A DNA stretch of 64,000 nt from Botryotinia globosa (lineage: Eukaryota > Ascomycota > Leotiomycetes > Helotiales > Sclerotiniaceae): assembly GCA_014898425.1 (NCBI GenBank), contig RCSZ01000024.1, positions 1 through 64,000 on the forward strand. Direction: 5' to 3'. Shown piece by piece: positions 51,101 to 61,012 of this stretch; positions within the stretch are counted from its first letter, which is position 1, and each line of letters starts with the position of its first letter. The position numbers were made by a program, and so were the translations under genes. The notes below the pieces were generated by a model. That model worked only from the letters and a program-made list of their open reading frames with translations, made no database searches and was not told the DNA's origin.

Positions 51101-51399
51101 TTCAAATATTATTATATTAGGAATAATTTCTAAATAGAAACTAAATAAATTAAAAAAGATCTACTGATTAATTATTATTTTAAAAATCATTCGCTTTAAT
51201 TCTATAATAAAAATTAGAGTTTTCTAATATTATTTCAAGGAATTTTGGATTTTTATTTAATCAATTTTATTATTTATTTAATTTAAATATAATAATAAAC
51301 TAATCTATTGAATCGATTCTCTATAATTTTGTTAAAAAATAGTAAAGTTAGTTTATACTTTAATTTATTTAAAATAAACAAACCCTAAAAGAAGAATAT

Positions 51400-51549
51400 T
51401 ATTATAATACCAACTACATTACCTTTATACCTTAAATACAAACCCTTAATATACCCTTAGTATACTCTACTTCCTATAATAGGACCTCAACCTTTCATAG
51501 CATTTAGAACCCTTATGATATAATATAAGTCTTTACCTGTACCCTGACA
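51400..51549 (+). mobile_element. 3' LTR of inner Gypsy, RIP-mutated
   Basis: It starts TATTATAATACCAACTACAT, gap-free against the 5' LTR over 150 bp, with transition differences concentrated in the first half. A short purine tract (AAAAGAAGAA) precedes it. Confidence 0.9.
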
Positions 51550-54096
51550 TCTTTCTAATGATTTTATATAATTGAATATTATTTATTAAATTTAACATTT
51601 TCAATTTTATTATATTCAAGAATTGAATATTATTTATTAGAATTAGTAATTTCAATCTTATTATATTCGAGAACGATATTTTGAATTTGGCTTTTATTTT
51701 TATTATAAAAAACCTGATTATATTAAAAACAATTATTATAAGAAACAAACTAATAATATTAATATAAGATATGTTTTTTATATTAATTGTTTCTTTATAG
51801 TTAATCAATATTAGAATTCCAAATTCTATTACAATACTATTACCTCTTTGTATTAAAATATATTCTTATTTATCAATTGTTTTTTAGTTAAACTATTATA
51901 TTATATTTTATCGATTTCTTTCAGTTTTGTTTGAGAAATGGATTTAAAAGGATATATTAAAGGATTTGTTTATTCGAAAGAGAATAAAAGTTTAATCCTC
52001 TAATTTGATATATTAAAAGATTAATTTTGATTTATAATTATAAATTGAGATTCTTTTTTATAAAAAATTTATTTTTATAGATTAGAAAATCAATTATATT
52101 TAAGGATTCTTTATATTTTAGATTAATAAATAACAAATTTCTTAAAATCTTAATAAAAATCTTTTTTATATTTAATATAATTATTGTATTCATTAGCTTT
52201 ATAAATAATAGAATTACAAACTATAGTTTTATTAGTAGAAAAGTTGTTTTCAAATTTTAAATATTTATATATCTTTTTTTCCTATATTTATTATCTACTT
52301 TTAATTGATAGAAAACTTTTCGATATTCTTTTTCAATATATACTTTTAAATATATAAATCAATAATTATAAAGAGATTGATTTATTTTTATTGTTATTTT
52401 ATTAATTATAAAATCTATGATTTTTAACTTTTTATAATTTCAATATTATAAACCTATTATTAATTGATTAGTAATAATATTTAAATTTATATTTATATAT
52501 TACTCGAGATATTATTGTTTTACTAATTTTGTAACAATTATTATTCTCGATATAATTGATAATTATAAAATAACTTTGCCAAAAAATAGCAAAATTATAT
52601 TAATCAATTCTAAACCATTTTTATAAAAGTTTATTTCAAAATCAGTTTTTTAAAAAAATATTATTAATAAAAGCTTTGAAAACATTTCGTTATTATTCTA
52701 AAATTAATTAGTAATTCTTGAATTTATTGAAACTTTGAATATCTAAAGAAGTCTCGATATTGTTAATTTTAAAATATTATACAAATCAAATCTATATTAC
52801 GTTTATTATATTAATAATAAAACAAATATCTAAATCAAAATAATCCCAAATTAATCAATTTTGAAATCAATTTTAATTTGAATAAATATTAATTTCAAAA
52901 TATATAAAAAAGTATTATAAAATCAAGATATTCTATCTTTACTATTATTATTGTTATCGAGTTTTTCAAACAAATTATTCGATATTTTATAAAATATTTG
53001 TTTCGAAATAAAAGATATAAAGTTCTTTATAATTAATAGCTTTATATAATTCTATAAAAGTAATAATATTTGTATTATAAAATATTCTAAAACAAATCGA
53101 ACAAAGTTTATAAGCTATATTATATAGTAATAAAAGATATTATTCAATTATATTAAAACTTAATAAATAATAATGTCAATAAGTTTATAAAAAAGATAAA
53201 TTGATTTATTCTTTTTATAATAGAAATTCAAGATAAATTATCTCTTTGATTTTATAATTTATATTCAGGATTTCTATCTTCCTTTATTAACAAGCTTTCA
53301 CTATAATACTTTTGGGATTATAAGATCGAAATTATATCAAACAAGGAATCATTATATATAAAAAACTATTTAATATTCCCAACTAAGCTTTAAATTGTTT
53401 GCAAATAGTTTAATAATAATTTGAATAAAAGATTTATTCGAGAATCTTGTTTTCGATTAATTACTCTATTCTTTTTAATTATTAAATTTGAAAGGGATAT
53501 TTGAATTTATCAAAACTATTAAGGATTAAATAATATTATTATTAAAAATTGATATCTGTTATTATTGATTAAAAAAATTCTTAATACTTTATATTATATT
53601 AAAATCTATATTAAGCTTAATATTATTATTGCTTTTAATAAGTTTTGAATTATAAAAAATTATAAATAGAAAACCGCTTTTATTATTTATTTTGATTTAT
53701 TTAAATTATTAGTAATATGCTTTAGATTTTATAATATATTGGTTTTGTTTTAGAATTATATTAATTATTATTTTTCGATCTTTTGGATAAGATTTATATA
53801 ATATATTTGAACAATATTCTGATTTATTTCAGGAATATTATAAATTTTAAAGAATATGTTTATAAGATTGTTTAATAATTAATTAATGCTGGATTACAAA
53901 TCGCTATTGATAAATATAAATTCGAAATGAGAAGAATCAAGTATTTTATCACTTTAGAAGATATAAAAATAAATCTGGAGAAAATTAATATTATATTTAA
54001 TTAGAAATCATTAATTAAATTCAAAGATCTTTAGTGTTTTTTTGGATTTATTAATTTTCATTATTGTTTGATTTGTAATTTTTTTAAGATTGTAGA

Positions 54097-54192
54097 GTTT
54101 TTTAATTGTTTTTTAATTGTTTTTTAATTGTTTTTTAATTGTTTTTTAATTGTTTTTTAATTGTTTTTTAATTGTTTTTTAATTGTTTTTTA
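54097..54192. repeat. 11-bp array inside the outer Gypsy body
   Basis: About eight copies of TTGTTTTTTAA. The homologous place in the inner copy (about 48850-48870, TTTAATTGCTTTTTGAAAAA) has one unit. Confidence 0.9.
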
Positions 54193-55265
54193 AAAAAGAA
54201 GAACATGTAGAAATAAATCTTCGAATAAAAAGATATTTTTATAATATTAAAGAACACTTTTATTTTTGATTATTATTGTTATATAATTGTTAAGATTAAT
54301 ATTTTCGATTAGATCATAAATGGTATTTTTTTATAATATAATAACAAAGAATATTTATATTCAATAGTATATTTCTTATTAAAATATAGTATCATTGAAT
54401 ACAATTATAAGATCTATAATAAAGAATTTCTAATTATTATAAAATCATTGGAGGAATAAAGATTGAAATTATATAATGTTTAGGAGTTATTCGAAATTAT
54501 TATTAATTATAAAAACCTTGAATACTTTATATTAATAAAAATACTAAATTAATAATAGATTAGATAAACTGAATTTTTATTTAGATTTAACTTTTGTATT
54601 ATATATCAATCTAATTATAAAGCTATTTGCTTTAATATTTTGAATTACAAAATAAAAGATTGTTTAGTATATATTGATTCTAATAACAATTGAATAAAAA
54701 ATTGTTTATAGATAATCCTTTTAAAAAGAATATTCAATACTATTATATTCAAAGATATTATTCAATAAGCAAACAATAATTTAAATCTAACTATAATTTC
54801 AATAAATATAATCATTTTCAATATTAATAAACCAATCAATAATTTTATTAATAAAGTATATAAATTATTTAAATTGATTACGATTATATATATAATATCT
54901 CAAAACCCCTTTGCTCACTATTAATTATTAAATATTCGACAAGATTTTTGAATAATTTTATAAAATTATAAATTAATAAATAATCAGATCTTTTATTACA
55001 ATTACTTTTTTATTTATTTATTTACCAAACTTTATATATAGATTATATATCGAATATATTTAATTAAATCAATCGAATATTTTGATTATATTAAAACTAT
55101 TGATTCCATTTTTTATATATATTAATAATCTAATACATTCAAAAAGATCGAAATATTCATATAAACTTACTAACTTTATTTTCGAATAAAAGCTTTTTAT
55201 CTTATTATACCCAAATTCCTTAAACCTTTACTAATATCATTCTATTTTTGATTTAATATCTCTAT

Positions 55266-55399
55266 TGTTGTATTGTATAAAGTAAAAGAGATATTGTTTA
55301 GAATTAGGTGGCAAGGATCAAGATAGTAGTCCTTGCTTACCTAATCTACGCTAAGCTAATTTAGTGTATATGCACGTGATACGTGCTAAATGTATAACA
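55266..55399. mobile_element. Solo LTR of a third family, TSD TCTAT
   Basis: 134 bp from TGTTGTATTGTATAAAGTAA to TGCTAAATGTATAACA, flanked by TCTAT at 55261-55265 and 55400-55404. It interrupts the outer Gypsy. It contains GCACGTGATACGTGC, a 6-bp stem with a 3-nt loop. It is little affected by RIP. Confidence 0.85.
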
Positions 55400-56937
55400 T
55401 CTATTAACTATATTATATTATTATCAATCAATAAATATTATAGAAAAAAGTATTAATATATTATTATAATTATTTATTATTTGATTAAAATATAATATTT
55501 TATATTAATTATAAGATTATTCATAAAGAAATTTACAGATCGATTTATTAAGAAGATCTATTATTTATATAATACTCCCAATAATATTATATTCAATAAA
55601 GATTTTCAATTTATTTCTAAATTTTAGAAATATTTATTTAAACACTTATTAATTATTTTGAAATAATTTTTCTTATTCTTTCAAATGCAATAATTAAATA
55701 GAAAGAATTAATACTATAATTAAATAATATCTTTACACCTTTATAAATTTTCATTAAAATGATTAACCTCATTAACTCCCATTTGTAAAATTTATATTGA
55801 ATAATATTATATTAGAAATTATTAATATATTCTTATTTTTTATTAACTACAACTTCCATTTATATCTCAATATTGAATTACTTATATTTATTTTATCGAA
55901 TTTATTATATCAAAAAAAGTCAGAATTCTTCAAAATCAATAAGATTATGAATAGATTTTATTTATTTTAATTAAATTAAAAGTGCTTATAGTTTAATCGA
56001 TTGAGAAGTATAAAAATTGTATCAATAAAATTTATTTCGATGTTTCCTTTTATAAGAAAGATGATAAAGTATAAATAAATACAAAAAAGATAAAAAATAA
56101 TTATTTAATGAAAAAGGGTAATAATAAATGAAATGGTTTTTATAAAGTTCTTAAAGTTTATAAATGTATTTATTTGTTTTAATTTCTAGTTAGCTTTAAG
56201 ATCTTCTTAATATTCTATAATTCATTGTTTGGATTACTTCATCATTTATTAAAATTATTAGGTCAAGATATTATCAATATTATCGAATTATATAAAAATC
56301 AAGGTTAATTTTTTGAAAAAGATAACAAAATATATAAAAAGATCGAATAATAGGAATCCAAAAATTCCTTGATTACTATAATAAAAATGATTTTTATTAT
56401 CAAATCAAATAGAAGTATTACTTATTATTATAACAATCAATCGAGAATTTCTAAAGTTAAAAGTAAATAATTATTATATTTCATTTAATAAATCCAAATA
56501 AACCGGATTTATTTGTATAGATTAAATTTAGAAAGTCTGTTATCTTAAATATTATTATATTAAGAATAACTTCTAAACAGGAATTAAATAAATTGAAAAA
56601 AAATCTATTAATTAATTATAACTTTTAAAAGAGTTTCTTTTAATTTTATAAAGGAAATTAAAATTTTCTAATATTATTTCAAAGATTTTAGATTTATTTC
56701 AAAGGATAGTAGGTTTTCATTTAATTAATTTCATTATTTATTTAATTTAGATATAATAATAAATTGATTTAATAAATCAATTCCTTACAACTTTACTAAA
56801 AAAATAATAAGGTTAATTTATATCTTAATTTATTTAGAATAAATAAGCTTTAAAAAAAGATATTATTATAACGTCAACTATATTGCTTTTATACTTTAGA
56901 TATGAATCATTAATATACTCTTAATATATCTTATTTC

Positions 56938-57065
56938 TATTACGTACATGGAAACCAATAGAAGTCGTAAGTTTTACTACTACGCCACGCACACAATCTG
57001 ACCTAAAAGACACAGTATCAGGGATTGAAGTCCTGACAGCTTACTACTATATATATATCCTAATA
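56938..57065 (-). mobile_element. TRIM solo LTR inside the outer Gypsy 3' LTR, TSD ATTTC
   Basis: 128 bp (TATTACGTACATGG...CCTAATA), reverse complement of the TRIM-2/3 LTR and flanked by ATTTC at 56933-56937 and 57066-57070. Removing it plus one TSD leaves exactly 150 bp of Gypsy LTR. It still contains GTATCAGGGATTGAAGTCC and CGCCACGC, so it has little RIP damage. Confidence 0.9.
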
Positions 57066-57151
57066 ATTTCCTATAATAGAGCCTTATTCTTCTATAACTC
57101 TTAGAATCCTTATAATACAATATAAGTCTTTATCTATACCTTGACAATAAT

Positions 57152-58980
57152 CTAATATTTTATTTACTTACTATCTGGAGTTCTTATATCATTATAATTT
57201 ATATAATAGAATTTAAAAAGAGAATATCATTTTCTTAAATCTTAATATAAAAGCTAAAATTAAAATCTGAAATAGATTATAAAAAATTGTATTTATAAAT
57301 ATAAAGAGTTTCCCTAATTACTTTCTCCCTAGCCATTTTCTCCCTAGTCACTTTGTCCCTCGTTATTATTTCATTTTCTTATTAATTTCTCGATAATACT
57401 TTAATACTCTCAAACTCTTCTATTTAGTATTAATTATTTTCCTAATATTAACTATAATACATAGTTTTTAAAAGTTTTTACATATGATATTAATATTATT
57501 TTTATAATTCTAACAACTACAATATCATCAACTCTTTATAATAATAATAATCTTTATCTTATATTCTTCAACAACAAATAAAGGAATGTTCCTTAGGGTT
57601 ATAGTTATGGTTAGGGTTTGTTATTTAGGTTATTTCAAATTTCCGAGTACCCACAAGTTTATCTGTAACCCTAAAAATCTCTCAATACTTCACCAAATCA
57701 AGCTGGTGTCTTCTATTGTTTTCCCTATCAGATATACAAACAATACCAAGATTTCCCGAAAATAGACTTTGGACATAAACGTTGGAACAGAATCACGGCT
57801 AAAAGTTGCATGAGCATAGGTATCCTTTCACATGTGGGACTTTCAAGTTGTTAATCTTGATAGACCACTGTGTGCGGTCCCGAACTAAGTGCTTTGATAC
57901 CTTATAATCAATTCAGTTCGTAAAGATAAAGGGATTCCAAATCGATTCCAATCTGCATGAGATCCGGCAGAAATTGAAATTGAAATCGGACCACTCATAC
58001 GTCGTACTTCACCAAAATGTAAATTTATCACTGTATACCTCTATAAGATTGATCATCTCTAATTACATTACCCACATACTTGTTTGTTTTCTTTCTTCCA
58101 TCTCCCAAAAAACAGTCACAATATTTAAGTACTGTTTCGATTAAATTGAAAGGGTATACATTCTTTTGTATATCAAATCAGCGGAGCGAATTTTGCAAGT
58201 GAAAGCGGATAAATCCTGTTTTGTTAAATTAGAGTATCATTTCCCCTTGCCTACCTTCACCATTCATCATCTGCTTATAGGCAGTGATAAGTCCAATGTG
58301 ATGATGATCAAGCTCACATTGATCAAGGAAGGCATATTCTTAGTCTTCACGCTACTATTTGACAATGAAAACCAACCTGGACATTTAATTTCTTTCCAAT
58401 TTCATTGCCTCCTCACATAAAGATTTGACCCATTCTCTTAGCTCTCAAACCAACACTCGGCGTTGTTTTGATTATATCAGCCAACAGTTAGATAAGGAAA
58501 AAGATCTCAGATATTTTTACAAGTCTCAGCAGTTTATTTATTCAAATTACATGCATGATTTCGCATTCAATCGAGAGAGAGATGGCGCGTTATCTATAGA
58601 GGAAACTACGAAACTACAAAACTTGAAGCGAGATATATAAAAAAATAAAGAAAGCCTTCCACATACATAGAAGGAATCGAAAATATACATAAGATTAGAA
58701 GCTCGCAATAACTGTATATGTATTTATTTGTAGGTGTGCAAAGTATGAATCTGTCTATTAGAGAGTCTGCAAATGTACGATACTTCTTCTATTATAATCT
58801 GTAATTCAATGTCCCCAAATAGCAAAACAAAACCCCTAAAATTTCACCTTTGCCGAAATGAGATGATTAAATTCAAAGCAATGGAGAGGAGTTTTCCCTT
58901 CAGCTCAGCCACGGTCATTGATACTACCGACTTGACTTTGTCCACTTTGAATAAAATCAAATCATACTGGGTACACACTG
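57152..58980. other. Island-3 left edge, no convincing gene
   Basis: AT-rich to about 57590, with a TTTCTCCCTAGyCATTT repeat at 57310-57350, then gene-like composition. Two adjacent + frames (58166-58420, 84 codons; 58425-58640, 71 codons beginning MTHSLSSQTNTRRCFDYISQ) are the only candidates. They are in different frames, no good intron joins them, and neither shows a domain. They may be a gene remnant. Confidence 0.3.
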
Positions 58981-59028
58981 TATTTACTCTAAAGTTTACT
59001 CTAAAGTTTACTCTAAAGTTTACTCATT
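58980..59028. repeat. 12-bp short array
   Basis: Nearly four copies of TTTACTCTAAAG. Confidence 0.85.
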
Positions 59029-59241
59029 TACTAGTATGCTCGTGTTTGTTGGTACAATATAATAGTCTTGAAAGCTCTAAAACCGTTGGAACTTTTAAGA
59101 GATTTGAGAGGTTTTCATTCGCAACTCGAACTTACTACTTGAACTTAATATTCAAAATGACTACTTAAATTTGACATTCGGACTTGCTACTCATGTTCGA
59201 ATTCGCGGTACTTGACTTATCGAGCTAGAGGAAATGAATCG

Positions 59242-59546
59242 ATATAATATAATATAATATAATATAATATAATATAATATAATATAATATAATATAATAT
59301 AATATAATATAATATAATATAATATAATATAATATAATATAATATAATATAATATAATATAATATAATATAATATAATATAATATAATATAATATAATAT
59401 AATATAATATAATATAATATAATATAATATAATATAATATAATATAATATAATATAATATAATATAATATAATATAATATAATATAATATAATATAATAT
59501 AATATAATATAATATAATATAATATAATATAATATAATATAATATA
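59242..59546. repeat. (AATAT)n pentanucleotide microsatellite, about 61 units
   Basis: An uninterrupted AATAT run of about 305 bp. The two ~115-codon minus-strand frames of repeating YYIILYYIIL are translations of this array, not genes. Confidence 0.98.
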
Positions 59547-59549
59547 ACA

Positions 59550-61012
59550 CAATATCAAAACTTTCTTATTCTCAAATCAGAACTTCTTCAAATCCTTATT
59601 TGAAGACGGAAAAAAAAAAGCATTATAGTATTAACAGTGACAGATAATAATATTGAAGATGTACGACCATGTATGACTCTTTATGCATGACTGTTCATAT
59701 TTGAAGGTCGTACTCGCCTCAAGGGAAGCGAGCGCATAAAGCGAGTATACTACACACCACCAGGTGCACGTAATCAGATGAAGAACATCATATCTACCCT
59801 CTTTTCCAATACCACCTACCACCTACTACCGGATCCCATCCCGTCCTTCTAGTTTCTACTCTTGTTCCACCTTCCACCTTCAACATTCTGCTCGAAATGG
59901 AAATAGAAACACTGATAATCAAACCAGATCACCCACACACCAACCTTTCCCCTTTTCGCGTTTCCAGGGACCTACAAACCTTGAATCCCGAGTTTTTTGA
60001 AGCTCGATACAATTGACGAGACAACTCCAACTTAGGCAAGCAAGTAAGTAAGTACTTGACAAATGAATGAATAAATGAACGAATGGTTCGTGAATGAATA
60101 AATGGTTGACGATTAACCAATCACGATACCGAGCCAGTAGTATAAGAGTACGATACAGTACGGTAGTAACGGTACTGCGAGTGGGCCCTCGAGGTTCTTT
60201 CCCTCTTGAGTCTCTTCAGCATAAGAACTGGACTGGTGGTACTGATGAAATAGAGAATGGAATGAGTGGAATCAACCATGGGGTACCTAGGTAAGATACG
60301 ATAAGACAAAATGGAATAAAATGAAATCACATCGGAAGTGAAATAAGGTAAACAGAGGAAAGTTCACTGAATACTAGATAGCTAGTTATCAAGATGACAA
60401 GATCAAGACGGCAAGATCCATCTTTTCATCTTTCCAACATCCCTTCACTTCACTTAGCCACTTAATATAACATTATCACACCGTAAAAGATTCGCCATCA
60501 GAAAGACCAGTTGAGAACTCTCTCTTGTCTTTTTATTTCCAACGTCCCCTCATATCCATTAACTCAATCTCATATCACAACATCACAACATCAGCAAACT
60601 CGCTTGAGAAATTCACAGAATAGATCCCATATTTTGAACGTTGAACATAAATTCAGTAACATTAATCTAGCTGAGCTTCGCACATTAAGGTACTAGAATA
60701 GAGTCCATCCGTAGAAAGTGAAATCTGAAACAAAATCTAAAACAAAAATTCAACAGTTCAAACCCAAATTTCAACTCCAACTCGAAAAAAAAGTCTATCC
60801 CAAATTCCTTGCCTCACCCTAAGAAAACTTACACCTTACTAGTACCTTCCTGAAACCAGCTACCTATCCTTACACCACTCCCTATCATATCATATCATTG
60901 AATGCGTCCATCACATCACGCCTTGTCAACCTTTACCTCATCAACCATCCCCCATCCGTCCTCCCAATCTCCATCTCCATCCTCTTCCCTCAGAATCCTC
61001 ATAACTCATAAC
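59550..61012. other. Intergenic DNA downstream of the Q-rich gene
   Basis: Normal composition with no frame longer than ~70 codons outside the antisense of the neighbouring gene. It probably holds the 3' UTR of the minus-strand gene near 60900-61012. Short imperfect repeats such as AATGAATGAATAAATGAACG occur near 60060. Confidence 0.5.

Larger units (their letters stand above)
44975..51549 (+). mobile_element. Inner (younger) full-length Gypsy element, TSD TCTTT
   Basis: 150-bp LTRs at 44975-45124 and 51400-51549, flanked by exact TCTTT at 44970-44974 and 51550-51554. Length is 6575 bp. Gag-like 5' region to ~46500. RT remnants are at 48330-48640 (the + strand equivalent of copy M). Integrase is at 50090-50450 (FQFVFEF then KYL, corresponding to PQFVSEFWKYL; AKFVLNNIILEIISISLFF, corresponding to AEFALNNxxSExTGxSPFF). 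An AYRLELPxxMKIHPVFHxSLL-type segment is at about 50720-50790. It sits inside an older copy of its own family. All frames are closed by RIP. Confidence 0.9.
42227..57146 (+). mobile_element. Outer (older) Gypsy element, interrupted by four insertions
   Basis: 5' LTR 42227-42376 and 3' LTR 56864-57146 (150 bp plus an inserted TRIM LTR). TSD is ATAAC/ATAAT at 42222-42226 and 57147-57151. Without the nested DNA the element is about 6.7-6.9 kb. The 5' part is 42377-44974 (less the Tc1 element) and the 3' part is 51550-56863. RT remnants lie at about 53580-53860 (frame broken by RIP stops), colinear with 48330-48640 of the inner copy. Integrase and C-terminal regions follow, interrupted by a solo LTR at 55266. 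The family is the same as copy M. Confidence 0.85.

Noticed and set aside
57590..57640. Interstitial telomere repeat (TTAGGG)
   Set aside because: Only two isolated TTAGGG occurrences, not tandem. This is expected by chance.
59191..59558. Two ~115-codon ORFs of YYIIL repeats
   Set aside because: They are translations of the AATAT microsatellite in two frames.
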